In this document: positions 51,808-60,875 of the stretch, piece after piece | Layout of the letters: every line of letters begins with the position of its first letter | Position numbering within the stretch: position 1 is the first letter of the stretch | The notes under the pieces: model-generated | Told to the model about the DNA's origin: nothing | Database searches by the model: none | What the model saw: only the letters and a program-made list of their open reading frames with translations | Program-made: the position numbers and the translations under genes | Source of the DNA: Promethearchaeota archaeon Loki_b32 | Lineage (GTDB): Archaea; Asgardarchaeota; Lokiarchaeia; Sigyniarchaeales; SOKP01 | NCBI GenBank assembly: GCA_005223125.1 | Contig: NJBH01000010.1 | Coordinates: forward strand, 1-64,000 | Direction: 5' to 3' | DNA length: 64,000 nt

Positions 51808-54207
51808 CTAAATGGATTTCTGTTTACTTTTGAATTTTGTATATAATGCTTTATCTAATAAACGACCAATTTTAATAGCAATTTGATTTCCAATTTCATA
51901 CCTTTCTCCATCGATTAAATTTCTTTTTTGTTCAGCAGTGGGAATTTTTCCCAGTCTCTTCATCAAAGTTTTTTCAATAATATTATTTACAATCTCCATA
52001 ATTTTCTCGTTATCTGGTAATTTAATCTCTGAAGTGAAATTCCTAATTTTTTCCATAGCAAAATTAAAAAATTGGCTGATCAATTCAACTGGATCTCCTC
52101 TTAATTCACTATGAAGTTTTATATTATCAGTAGCTATTTTTGTATCTTTTTCTTGCCAATACAACTGATTTGGATTAATCCCTGGACTATTTATTCTCAT
52201 TAGGGAACTTGTGATTCTGCGTTCAATCCAATTTAAAGTACTTAATTCTTGTTCCTCACGGAGTTTTTTAGCTTTTTCTTCTTTTTCTTTCTCTTTAGAC
52301 TCAATGATGCGTTCTACTTCTGATTTCCGGATTTCTTCAAACTTTTCAAATCGTTTAATTATATCATATCCTATACAATATGAAATTGGAGATATTAAAT
52401 CAGATTTCAACTTTAATTGAGCAATATCTTCATATATTGGACTAGGTTTGTTTTTTAATTCAGAACTTGCTTCTTTTAAAGATATTTCCATGAGTCGTGC
52501 TAAAATGAATCCATTAACTAAAAAGGGTTGGTTATTTGCGTTAAATACAGTAACTAATTCTTCTTGTCTTCTAATTAAACGTTTTATAATCAATTCTTCG
52601 AGTTTAATTTTAATCCAATCTTCTGAATCAGTAGTTCCATCTATTTTCTTTAATGCTAATAAATATAAAGATCTATCATTAGAAACCTTAAGATATAATT
52701 CTATTATCCTACTTAGTTGTCTCAATATCTTTGATAAAATATAAAAGAAAATATCTTTTGCTAATTCATTTATAATCTCGTCAAACTCTAAAATAAATAA
52801 TAATTGAGAATAATTTTTTAATTTTAATTCATCTAAAAAGACTTTATCAATGGCTTGTTTTTTTCTAATGTATTGCCTTAGATTATTTATAGTTATTCCT
52901 GTTTTCTCTTCCAAAATTCTTGGTAAATTCGGATATTTATCAATGTCTTGATTTATAAGGTTTAATAGGCCAAATTCAGAGGTTGCGTTTGATTCATCAA
53001 CAATATCTCTAAGATCTTGAAAATTTAACTGAGATAATGCTTTTTTTGCTACAAATATTAAATTCTTTTTATTGTCATTTAAAGATACAATATCGAGTTT
53101 CTTAATATTATATCTTACCATATTTCTTTTCACTTTTTCTGCAAGATCTTCATCCACATTAAAGAAATGTAAAATATTATACACTCCATATTTTTGTAAT
53201 GTGTAGATTATATCATCAAAACCACATTCATTTATACATTGTAAAAAATAGATGAAATCATTTGGATTTTTTTTTAATTTTTTAATTAATACGAATTTTA
53301 AAAAGTTTAAAATTTTTAATTCGAATTGATCATAATCTATTTTTTCTTTTAGACCATCTTCAATTTTTTTTATTAAGTCTTTTTTTAGGTTATTCGCCTC
53401 TATAAATGTATTCAAACCGGGGATAGATATCGGAAATCGGTCTAAATTGAAATCTAGTACCTTTCTTTTTATCATTCTTACTGGCATTGCTTCAATTTGT
53501 AATTCTTTATATGATTTAAATTCAAAATCAGTTTGTGTTTTATTGATTAATCGATCTAAAGTTGCTAATTCGATGAATTTATCTTCTTTTTCCTCTAATT
53601 CTAATTTCTTCTCTAATTCAACAGAGATGTCCTTAAAAGCAGCAGTTTCTTCTAATATTTCCTTTTTTATTTTATTACTTAGACCTATCAAATCACCTAT
53701 TAAATCATAAAAGTAGAATGGGGGATAATTCCTTATGATTTCTTGTAACTCTTGTTCAATTTGAACCTCAATGTCTTTAATCATTTGTTCTTTTTGAATC
53801 TCTTGGGTTTTTTCATTTCTTACTTCAATTAAAAAAGATATAAATTTATTCTCTAAATCAATTATCTTATTGAGAAGATTAACTTCTAAATTTAAAGAGT
53901 TTTTTAATATTGAGTTAACCTCCTCAATTAGGATCTTTTTTTCTGCAATCTCTAAATTTTTAGTGGAATCGAAAGTAAATTTATCCATATCTAAGAGTTT
54001 CTGAACTCGAATTCCTAAACTGTGATAGATATGAATAGTAGCGGTAGCTATTAACAAATCATTAAAGTTAGTTTTCTGACTAATAAGTTCAAAGATTTTA
54101 TTTTTATCAGCTTCCCTTTTAAAATGAGAAATTATTAAATCAACAGTCTGAAAAAATCTAAACGTACTTTCAACTGCTGTTGTTTTTCTTTTTACTCCAC
54201 TAATCAT
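51808..54207 (-). CDS. Long helical protein of unknown function (downstream member of a pair)
   Basis: The 799 residues are almost wholly helical and charged, with coiled-coil stretches near 120-170 and about 640-670 (E-R-I-I-E-S-K-E-K-E-K-E-E-K-A-K). There is no signal peptide, membrane helix, P-loop or zinc motif. I do not recognise a family. Its ATG overlaps the stop of the 768-residue gene upstream (ATGA), so translation of the two is coupled and they probably form one complex. A large helical pair of this kind could be a tether or scaffold; that is conjecture. Confidence 0.65.
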   Translation of the reverse strand: MISGVKRKTTAVESTFRFFQTVDLIISHFKREADKNKIFELISQKTNFNDLLIATATIHIYHSLGIRVQKLLDMDKFTFDSTKNLEIAEKKILIEEVNSILKNSLNLEVNLLNKIIDLENKFISFLIEVRNEKTQEIQKEQMIKDIEVQIEQELQEIIRNYPPFYFYDLIGDLIGLSNKIKKEILEETAAFKDISVELEKKLELEEKEDKFIELATLDRLINKTQTDFEFKSYKELQIEAMPVRMIKRKVLDFNLDRFPISIPGLNTFIEANNLKKDLIKKIEDGLKEKIDYDQFELKILNFLKFVLIKKLKKNPNDFIYFLQCINECGFDDIIYTLQKYGVYNILHFFNVDEDLAEKVKRNMVRYNIKKLDIVSLNDNKKNLIFVAKKALSQLNFQDLRDIVDESNATSEFGLLNLINQDIDKYPNLPRILEEKTGITINNLRQYIRKKQAIDKVFLDELKLKNYSQLLFILEFDEIINELAKDIFFYILSKILRQLSRIIELYLKVSNDRSLYLLALKKIDGTTDSEDWIKIKLEELIIKRLIRRQEELVTVFNANNQPFLVNGFILARLMEISLKEASSELKNKPSPIYEDIAQLKLKSDLISPISYCIGYDIIKRFEKFEEIRKSEVERIIESKEKEKEEKAKKLREEQELSTLNWIERRITSSLMRINSPGINPNQLYWQEKDTKIATDNIKLHSELRGDPVELISQFFNFAMEKIRNFTSEIKLPDNEKIMEIVNNIIEKTLMKRLGKIPTAEQKRNLIDGERYEIGNQIAIKIGRLLDKALYTKFKSKQKSI

Positions 54208-56510
54208 AAATCACTCACCCATTCTCTATATACTTCTTTAAAATTATTTGATATTTCGAATCTAGCATTATTATGCCAAAATTTAAAATCTATTATGTGA
54301 AATAAATCACCCTTAAACTGTTCTTTTTCTTCATTTGTTAAAATATGCTTTAGTGTTACTGTTAAAGGTCTTGGAATTAATTTTGAAAAATATTTTTGTT
54401 CAGTATTTTTAACATAATCATAAAATGTCTCAGCCCCATCTAGATTAAAATAATTGAAAGGAAGAGTATTCTCTAATTGTGGATTTAAATTATCTAATTC
54501 ACTTTTAACATTTATTTTAACGTACTTCGGAAATTCGGTATTGATATCAATACTTAGTTCAAATTTTTTATAGAATTCAAATAACAAGTTTTTTTCTTCA
54601 GAATCAGTTATTTTTGCTATATATACATTCAAAAATTTTAGGAAATTTTCAATTTTTTGTTCATTTAATTCTCTCTCTTCAAAATATCCAATAAAATCAT
54701 TGTAGACTTCTGTCAATGTCCATTTTCTTTGTTCTTCCGGTTTTAGATATTTCTTAGAATAATCTTTAATCCAATCAAGAATATAAAATTTCCATTCAAG
54801 ATTTATACCTCCAATTCTCTTTTCTAAAAATCTATGAAATCTATTTGAAAAAGTCACAGGATCACTGATTTCTTTATCAGGTTCCTCCTTAATATAGCGA
54901 TTTATTGTAGAGTGCCTTAAAACATAGCTTATTAAATAATTTAATTCTCTTGAAAATTTCTTAAATTTATCTATATGAATATTTATTTTATTTATGCTTG
55001 TTTCCATCTGGATCTCGGTAAAAGATACTAAATCATCTATCTTTAATTCAATATCATCAAAGAAAGTATCAATATTTTCATTAATTAAGAAATAAAATTC
55101 TTTAATTATCTCTTTTTCATTAAATATAAGATTTTTTTCAAGAAGAATTGAATGTGTTTCAATTTGGTTGAAAAGAGATTCTTTAAATTCACTTATTAAT
55201 TTCTGTCCTAATATTTTTGCTGGTTTTTGTTCTAAGTTAAATTTTGCATATAAATTATTCATTAATTTTATAGTTAGAGATTTCAATCGACGATAAGAAA
55301 GATATTTTGGCAGTGATATTTTAACTAAATTAAGACTTTTAGTGATAATTTCTGAAAAATAACTAAAAATAGAACTCAATTCTATAATTCGTAAACTTTC
55401 TTTTTGAGTTATTGTTTGTTCGATAAATCTTTTTGCTATATTACATATATTTTCGAAATCTTCGTTTTCTAATTTTCCTTTACTCAAAATAAAATGAATG
55501 TATTTAGTTAGTAATTCGTTTAAATCCCCCATTTCTCCTGTACTCAGAAAAGCTCTAGAATATTCCAAAAATTTATTTAAATATCCTTGTAAATTAATTA
55601 TCAATTTATTTACATTAGAAATTAGCCATTCTGCTGTATGAGCATCACTATATTCATTTATTTTATTGTTAATATTATTAATAATAAAAATTATTATTTC
55701 ATCTTGGGATTCATCTAAAGTACCTGTGTTTGCTAAATTGATGAGATTAGTTCCTAAATTTAAAGTTTTATCTACGATAAAATTCGCACTTGGTTCTGAT
55801 ATTGAATACTTAAGATGTTCAATAGCTTGTTGCCCGCTAAATGGTGTTTTAATCTTTTGAAACTTAGGTTTTGAAAAAATAATCTCCATAGGTTTTTTAT
55901 ACCATAAAATCTCAACATTAGAGATGACTTTTGCATATGTATTCAACATATCCTTTTCTGTAGGGAGAGTTCTGCTTAAACCAATCAACTTTTTATTCCA
56001 TTTGTCTTCAATTAGTTCTCCATAGAGTTTTTTACTAAATCTAGAAGCATATTTGTTATATACTAATTGCTTTTCCTCATTTTTTAATTCTGGTCGATCA
56101 GAAAATTCTTCTACCTCAAAAAATAATTTACTTATGTTATTAAGTGATTCTCTAGATTTATGAATGTCTAATACTCCTGTTTCTGGTTTTAAAGCAAGTA
56201 ATAAACTTTCACAATCTTTAAATTTGCCTGGAATAAAAATCATTGATTGAGGGTATATGTTAATTCGAGCACTTTTTTCATCTATATTATATAGTTCAAA
56301 CTCAATACTAAACAACTCTGCTCCCGTGTAATCCCGTAATATTGCATTATACATGGTCAAGAATTTAATCACTTCTTGGGCAAGTTCATTTACTCTTTTT
56401 CTTGTTAACCTTCCTGGACCAATTACATCTCCAGCAATAACATCATTAGGAGACGAATATCCGAATATTATTGAAAATTGGTAACTTATTGATTCGCGTG
56501 TTGTTATCAT
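54204..56510 (-). CDS. Long helical protein of unknown function (upstream member of a pair)
   Basis: The protein has 768 residues. The first about 130 look alpha-beta (S-I-E-F-E-L-Y-N-I-D-E, then M-I-F-I-P-G-K-F-K), and the rest is helical with no membrane segment. No catalytic or metal motif is visible, and I do not recognise a family. Its last codons overlap the start of the 799-residue gene, so they act together. The gene is first in this transcript, with 400 bases of AT-rich DNA before it. Confidence 0.65.
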   Translation of the reverse strand: MITTRESISYQFSIIFGYSSPNDVIAGDVIGPGRLTRKRVNELAQEVIKFLTMYNAILRDYTGAELFSIEFELYNIDEKSARINIYPQSMIFIPGKFKDCESLLLALKPETGVLDIHKSRESLNNISKLFFEVEEFSDRPELKNEEKQLVYNKYASRFSKKLYGELIEDKWNKKLIGLSRTLPTEKDMLNTYAKVISNVEILWYKKPMEIIFSKPKFQKIKTPFSGQQAIEHLKYSISEPSANFIVDKTLNLGTNLINLANTGTLDESQDEIIIFIINNINNKINEYSDAHTAEWLISNVNKLIINLQGYLNKFLEYSRAFLSTGEMGDLNELLTKYIHFILSKGKLENEDFENICNIAKRFIEQTITQKESLRIIELSSIFSYFSEIITKSLNLVKISLPKYLSYRRLKSLTIKLMNNLYAKFNLEQKPAKILGQKLISEFKESLFNQIETHSILLEKNLIFNEKEIIKEFYFLINENIDTFFDDIELKIDDLVSFTEIQMETSINKINIHIDKFKKFSRELNYLISYVLRHSTINRYIKEEPDKEISDPVTFSNRFHRFLEKRIGGINLEWKFYILDWIKDYSKKYLKPEEQRKWTLTEVYNDFIGYFEERELNEQKIENFLKFLNVYIAKITDSEEKNLLFEFYKKFELSIDINTEFPKYVKINVKSELDNLNPQLENTLPFNYFNLDGAETFYDYVKNTEQKYFSKLIPRPLTVTLKHILTNEEKEQFKGDLFHIIDFKFWHNNARFEISNNFKEVYREWVSDL

Positions 56511-56911
56511 ATTCTAGTTTCATTAACCATATGTAATTCCTAAATTAATAAATAATTGGTTTTAAATATTTAACCCAACTTTAAAAAAATTAAATGGTTG
56601 ATTTAAATATTTTTAAGTTTATAAAGTATTAAAATTTACTTTTGAATTGTATATAAAGTCCTCGTATAAAAATATTATAGTAGGAATGAGATAATTGAAA
56701 AAAAAGCTATTTAACAACATAATTTTTTTAGATTATGCAAAACTTGAAGTCTGAGAGATATTAAGAATAGAATTTACCGCAAATTTCAAATTTAAGTGAA
56801 TTTATAAACCTTGATTATTAATTTCATATTATCAAGAAAGTTCATGTTTTAAAAATAAAAATATAATAAGAAAAAAATTATTATATTTATAATAATAAAT
56901 ATAAAAGCTAA
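56511..56911. other. AT-rich intergenic region before the roadblock gene
   Basis: This region carries the divergent upstream sequences of the helical-pair operon (minus) and the roadblock gene (plus). AAATATAAAAG at 56897-56907 is a candidate TATA box for the latter. I see no other open frame or repeat. Confidence 0.4.
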
Positions 56912-56932
56912 AAGCACTTAAGGTGTAAGCTT

Positions 56933-57337
56933 ATTCAATTCGGGTCTGATTTAGGAATCAATCAAGAGGATATCGAGAAGATAAGTCCTCAAATTACATT
57001 TATTACCTCTAACGCAGATATTGAAGCGATTGCGCTTGTAAGTTTTGAAGGATATCAAATTGCTTTCTCTGCTTTACCACAATATCATGTTGATGGGGAC
57101 CAATTTTGCGGGCTTGCTAGCGCATTATTAATGACAGGTAGATCTACAATTCAAACTGTATTTCAAGAAGATCTAAGTGAAATAATAGTAAGAGCTGAAA
57201 ATGGATATATTATTATTACAAATGCGGGAAGGTTAGTAATTGTTTGTGCTGGGACTATAATTGATACCCTAATGAAGACTGTAAAAGTTATGAGAATAGC
57301 GGCGAAAAACCTCTATAAAATTTTTGAAAGCCGTTAA
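56933..57337 (+). CDS. Roadblock/LC7-domain protein with a probable ATT start
   Basis: The frame is open from 56912 (after a TAA at 56909-56911) to the TAA ending at 57337. It reads Q-F-G-S-D-L-G-I-N-Q-E-D-I-E-K-I and then A-I-A-L-V-S-F-E-G-Y-Q-I-A, D-Q-F-C-G-L-A-S-A-L-L and G-Y-I-I-I-T-N-A-G, the beta-helix-beta pattern of roadblock (MglB-like) proteins that regulate small GTPases. The first ATG, at 57131, would cut the domain in half, and there is no ATG, GTG or TTG before it. ATT at 56933 is preceded by AAGGTG (56920-56925) with 7 bases between, giving 134 residues. Either ATT is the start, or the gene has lost its start and is decaying. The body shows no frameshift or stop. Confidence 0.6.
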   Translation: MQFGSDLGINQEDIEKISPQITFITSNADIEAIALVSFEGYQIAFSALPQYHVDGDQFCGLASALLMTGRSTIQTVFQEDLSEIIVRAENGYIIITNAGRLVIVCAGTIIDTLMKTVKVMRIAAKNLYKIFESR

Positions 57338-57500
57338 ATTTAATTATTCATTTTAGTTCCTTTAAAATTCTTGTCTAAGTTTAATTCTAAAGAAAAAATT
57401 TTGAATATTCAAACTATTTTTACCAAATAACAATAGATTTTTATTTATTAATGTATGTATAATTGAAATAAAATAAAGAATTAGTTATTTTTTTGTTATA

Positions 57501-57551
57501 ATGGCAACTGTAAAAAATATCACTTGGCAGTGGCCTTGGCGTTGGCAATAG
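57501..57551 (+). CDS. Tryptophan-rich leader peptide upstream of trpB2
   Basis: A 16-codon frame, ATG to TAG, encodes M-A-T-V-K-N-I-T-W-Q-W-P-W-R-W-Q. Four of the last eight codons are TGG (57525, 57531, 57537 and 57543), each followed by C. Trp is the rarest amino acid, so such a run is very unlikely by chance. The next gene on the strand, 150 bases on, is tryptophan synthase beta. In bacteria this is the layout of the trp leader peptide, where a ribosome stalling on Trp codons controls termination. I infer the same role here. Translation is not proven, and I see no strong ribosome site; the message may be nearly leaderless. Confidence 0.6.
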   Translation: MATVKNITWQWPWRWQ

Positions 57552-57604
57552 AGCCAATTGCAATGGAGTTTACTTAAATTTATTTTTTCATTTTAATATT
57601 TTTT
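57541..57604 (+). promoter_or_regulatory. Candidate attenuator: hairpin over the leader stop codon followed by T-tracts
   Basis: GTTGGC (57541-57546) pairs with GCCAAT (57553-57558), a stem of 6 bp including one G-U, with the leader stop codon in the loop. The strand GCCA can also pair with the TGGC at each earlier Trp codon, so alternative structures depend on where a ribosome sits. Two T6 tracts (57583-57588 and 57599-57604) follow and could be archaeal termination sites. Confidence 0.4.
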
Positions 57605-57635
57605 CTTTAAATATTAAAACCTCTTTCTAAATGAG

Positions 57636-57686
57636 CATTAATCATATTGGTCTCCAATATTTTAATGATACACATCTTAAGATGTG
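57636..57686 (+). repeat. Stem-loop and perfect 16-bp palindrome just upstream of trpB2
   Basis: CATTAA/TTAATG (57636-57641 with 57662-57667) encloses ATATTGG-TCT-CCAATAT (57644-57660), together about 13 bp of stem. CACATCTTAAGATGTG (57671-57686) is a perfect palindrome. Either could be an operator for a dimeric regulator or an RNA element near the trpB2 start at 57702. Confidence 0.5.
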
Positions 57687-57701
57687 AAAAAATGATTAAA
57701 A

Positions 57702-59117
57702 ATGGGAACCAAAATGATGGATTATTATAACGGTAGAATTTTATTACAACCAAATGAAATTCCAAAAGAGTGGGTGAATATTTTACCAGATTTACCCTCA
57801 TCTATGACGCCCTTGATAAACCCAATGGATGGGAAGCCAGTTCCACCAGAAATGGCATTCGCTATATTTCCTAAAGAATGTGTTTTACAGGAAGTTTCGC
57901 AAGAACCTACTATTCCTATTCCTAATGAATTAAGGGAATTTTTTGCTAAAACTTATCGACCAAGTCCACTCCACCGTGCTTTGGGATTAGAAAAAGACTT
58001 AGGATTAGAAGGAGATAAAATAAAGATTTTTTATAAAAATGAATCTGTATCTCCAACTGGATCACACAAACCAAATACGGCAATAACCCAAGCATTTTAT
58101 GCGAAAAAGGAAGGAACGGAAGAATTAGTCACCGAGACGGGAGCAGGGCAATGGGGTTCCGGATTGGCATATGGATGCAATTTATACGAACTTAAATGCA
58201 CTGTATATATGGTAAGAGCGAGTTTTATCCAAAAACCAGGAAGAAAAATTCTTATGAGAATTTATAATGCTGAAGTACATGCAAGTCCTTCTAAATTTAC
58301 TGAATCTGGAAGAAAATTTTTAGAAGAGGATCCAGAGCATGATGGAAGTTTAGGTATTGCTATATCTGAAGCATTAGAACATAGTATGCGAAGTGATAAA
58401 ATTAAATACTCTCTTGGAAGTGTAGTCAATTTTGTTCTTCTACATCAAACTATTATAGGACAAGAAGCAAAAATGCAACTAGCGAAAATAGGTATTGAAA
58501 AGCCCGATATTGTAATTGGATGCATGGGAGGAGGATCTAATTTTTCAGGTTTAATGATTCCATTTGTAAAAGATAAAATCAATGGCGTTCATCCAGATAT
58601 AGAAATAATCGGTGCAGAACCCCGTGCTTGTCCAAGTATTTGTAAGGGAGAATATAGATGGGATTATGGAGATACAGCTATGAAAGGCCCTATTGTAAAG
58701 ATGCATACATTAGGACATACCTTTATACCAACTCCAATCCATGCAGGAGGATTAAGATATCACGGAATGGCACCAATAGTCTCAATATTATACAACAATA
58801 AATTAATTAAAGCAACAATGCATCATCAAACAGAAGTTATAAGAGCGGGAATTAAATTTACTCATACTGAAGGAATAATTCCCGCCCCAGAATCTGCTCA
58901 TGCTATAAAAGAAGCAATTGATCAAGCTTTAAAAGCTAAAGAAAATAATGAAAAGAAAGTCATTCTATTCAATCTCAGTGGTCATGGCTTTTTTGATTTA
59001 TTAGCTTATAAAGAATATATGACTGGAAATCTTGTGGATTATGAATTGCCTACTGAAGAAATTCAGAAAGCCTTAGCTTCTATTGAGATGCCAAAAATCG
59101 ACGATACTCAATTTTAA
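57702..59117 (+). CDS. trpB2: Tryptophan synthase beta subunit, TrpB2 type
   Basis: The PLP enzyme joins serine and indole to form tryptophan. The 471 residues have the PLP lysine in T-G-S-H-K-P-N-T-A, the E-T-G-A-G-Q-W-G-S loop, and the phosphate-binding G-C-M-G-G-G-S-N. The N-terminal W-V-N-I-L-P-D-L-P and the length are those of TrpB2, the long archaeal form that often acts without TrpA. No trpA or other trp gene is next to it, so it may salvage indole or use a partner encoded elsewhere. The ATG at 57714 is an alternative start that keeps all conserved parts. The Trp-codon leader and hairpins upstream suggest control by tryptophan. A T10 tract follows the gene. Confidence 0.92.
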   Translation: MGTKMMDYYNGRILLQPNEIPKEWVNILPDLPSSMTPLINPMDGKPVPPEMAFAIFPKECVLQEVSQEPTIPIPNELREFFAKTYRPSPLHRALGLEKDLGLEGDKIKIFYKNESVSPTGSHKPNTAITQAFYAKKEGTEELVTETGAGQWGSGLAYGCNLYELKCTVYMVRASFIQKPGRKILMRIYNAEVHASPSKFTESGRKFLEEDPEHDGSLGIAISEALEHSMRSDKIKYSLGSVVNFVLLHQTIIGQEAKMQLAKIGIEKPDIVIGCMGGGSNFSGLMIPFVKDKINGVHPDIEIIGAEPRACPSICKGEYRWDYGDTAMKGPIVKMHTLGHTFIPTPIHAGGLRYHGMAPIVSILYNNKLIKATMHHQTEVIRAGIKFTHTEGIIPAPESAHAIKEAIDQALKAKENNEKKVILFNLSGHGFFDLLAYKEYMTGNLVDYELPTEEIQKALASIEMPKIDDTQF

Positions 59118-59134
59118 ATTAAATTTTACTTCGC

Positions 59135-59144
59135 TTTTTTTTTT
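59135..59144 (+). terminator. T10 tract after trpB2
   Basis: Ten consecutive T residues begin 18 bases after the stop codon, a typical archaeal termination signal. Confidence 0.45.
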
Positions 59145-59224
59145 AATAAACATTACCAATCAACGAGAAAATCTTAAAATCAAAGAATCTTTTAAATAGT
59201 AAAACCTCTTGAGATTGGCTGTTA

Positions 59225-60295
59225 TTGAACGTTCTTTCAATACTAATTTTGAGTATTTTATATTCTTATGGAATTATACTTCTTTATATAACCTATTTGG
59301 CGAGAAAGAAACGAGAAATGGGTGCATTTACCAATAATTTAGCTAATGCTATAATTCTAATAATTTCAATTACAATTAATGTTATTTTGATTACAGTTTT
59401 TAATCTTTCAGACGAAGAGTTCATAATTTTTCCTTTCAATGCTTTAATGATTGGATTTGTTATAGTTTTTTTTCCTTTGTTTTTTCTTTTTGTTAGACGT
59501 GAGAATATAAAAATAAAAAAACACATAGAGAACTCAAATAAGACTGAAATTCAATCGTTAAAAGAATTACCTCTTAAATATGATATTTATAGAAAATTAA
59601 CTCATTTAGTGGCGCTAGGAGTAATTTTCTTCTATTTTACTCTTGGATTTTTAATCCAAAATGTATTTGTGGATCTACTAGAATTTATTCCAGGATTCAT
59701 TTCCAGAATATTTCAAATTGGAGGTGATATTATGATCTTTACTCAAAATTTAGTTGTATTTTTAGTTGGAATTTCATTAATTGGATTATTAACAGCGGAT
59801 ATTGTAAGAATATTAGCACCAAAGATATATCCTTTGAAGCAAGTCAATCAAATACTACGAGAAAAAGAATTACATTTAAGGTTAGGACCTCATATTTCTA
59901 TGGGGATTGGATGTTTTTCAATCATTTTGCTATATGGTTTAATTCAACCGATAGGGCCTGTATTAATTTGTACTTCGATGGCAATGTCTATTTTTGGAGA
60001 TACATCGTCTAATTTAGTCGGTAGGATGATAGGGCGTAGAAAAATTAGGAAAATAAACAAAACTTATGAGGGATTAGTTGCTGGCATTATTGTCTCCTTT
60101 TTCTCTGGAATCTCAGTATTATATCTACTAAGAAATTTTTATAGTTTCAATATTTTAGGATTGTTATTAATTCCTTTTATAGGAGCAATGATTATTGGTT
60201 TATTGGATTATATAGACTTAGAGATTGATGACAATCTATCTTTTAACTTCTGTTTGTCAACAATATTCTTTACTATTTCGGTTTCATTTTTTTGA
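59225..60295 (+). CDS. Dolichol kinase / CTP-dependent polyprenol or diacylglycerol kinase-like membrane protein
   Basis: The 356-residue integral membrane protein has about eight or nine hydrophobic helices. Y-R-K-L-T-H-L near the middle and F-G-D-T-S-S-N-L-V-G-R-M-I-G-R with K-T-Y-E-G-L-V-A-G towards the C-terminus are the two conserved parts of the SEC59/DGK1 family. That family shares its fold with phosphatidate cytidylyltransferases and phosphorylates dolichol, phytol or diacylglycerol using CTP. In archaea such enzymes serve polyprenol recycling for glycosylation or lipid salvage. The start is TTG at 59225, chosen because the first membrane helix begins at once; no strong ribosome site is visible. 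Confidence 0.75.
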   Translation: MNVLSILILSILYSYGIILLYITYLARKKREMGAFTNNLANAIILIISITINVILITVFNLSDEEFIIFPFNALMIGFVIVFFPLFFLFVRRENIKIKKHIENSNKTEIQSLKELPLKYDIYRKLTHLVALGVIFFYFTLGFLIQNVFVDLLEFIPGFISRIFQIGGDIMIFTQNLVVFLVGISLIGLLTADIVRILAPKIYPLKQVNQILREKELHLRLGPHISMGIGCFSIILLYGLIQPIGPVLICTSMAMSIFGDTSSNLVGRMIGRRKIRKINKTYEGLVAGIIVSFFSGISVLYLLRNFYSFNILGLLLIPFIGAMIIGLLDYIDLEIDDNLSFNFCLSTIFFTISVSFF

Positions 60296-60350
60296 ATAAG
60301 TTGTATTTATATGACTATCATAACTTTTTTCAATCAAGATAATTTCTTTA

Positions 60351-60860
60351 ATGAAGATGTTAGAAGAAAAATTAAAAATTGATAAAATATCCAAAGGATC
60401 CGTTATTGACCATATAGATGCGGGATATGCTTTAACTATTCTAAATCTTACAGGGATAGATGAATCTAAAAATTTAATGACAATTGGAGTTAACGTTTCG
60501 TCAAAAAAATATACAACAAAAGATATAATAAAAATTGAAAATGTTTTTCTAAACGAAACTCAAATGCAGCAAATATCTATACTTTCTCCTAATGCTACTA
60601 TTTCTTTAATTGAAAATTATAAAGTTATTGAAAAGAAAAAAGTGAAACTTCCACAGATAATTAAAAAATTAATTTTATGCATTAATCAGACATGCATTTC
60701 AAATTCGGATGAACCAATTGATACTGAATTTTTAGTATTAGAAGAAAAACCCTTGAAAATACAGTGTGTTTATTGTGAACGTATATATAAGTTAGAAGAA
60801 ATAGTTTTTACCTCAAAAGAAAAGAAAGAGAAAAAAGTAATACAAAGAATTAATCTATAA
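60351..60860 (+). CDS. pyrI: Aspartate carbamoyltransferase regulatory chain
   Basis: PyrI binds CTP/ATP and regulates the catalytic chain PyrB. The 169 residues match throughout: G-S-V-I-D-H-I-D-A-G-Y-A-L (16-28), the nucleotide-binding segment I-G-V-N-V-S-S-K-K, K-D-I-I-K-I-E-N, and P-N-A-T-I-S-L-I. The C-terminal zinc site has four Cys in C-I-N-Q-T-C and C-V-Y-C. All expected residues are present. No pyrB gene is in the window, so it must lie elsewhere. The gene follows the kinase-like gene by 55 bases. Confidence 0.93.
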   Translation: MKMLEEKLKIDKISKGSVIDHIDAGYALTILNLTGIDESKNLMTIGVNVSSKKYTTKDIIKIENVFLNETQMQQISILSPNATISLIENYKVIEKKKVKLPQIIKKLILCINQTCISNSDEPIDTEFLVLEEKPLKIQCVYCERIYKLEEIVFTSKEKKEKKVIQRINL

Positions 60861-60875
60861 AAAAAATTCTTATTT

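Noticed and set aside
57631-57687. Second small open frame (18 codons) between the Trp leader and trpB2
   Set aside because: It has no Trp codon or ribosome site, and it overlaps the stem-loop and palindrome, which explain the sequence better.
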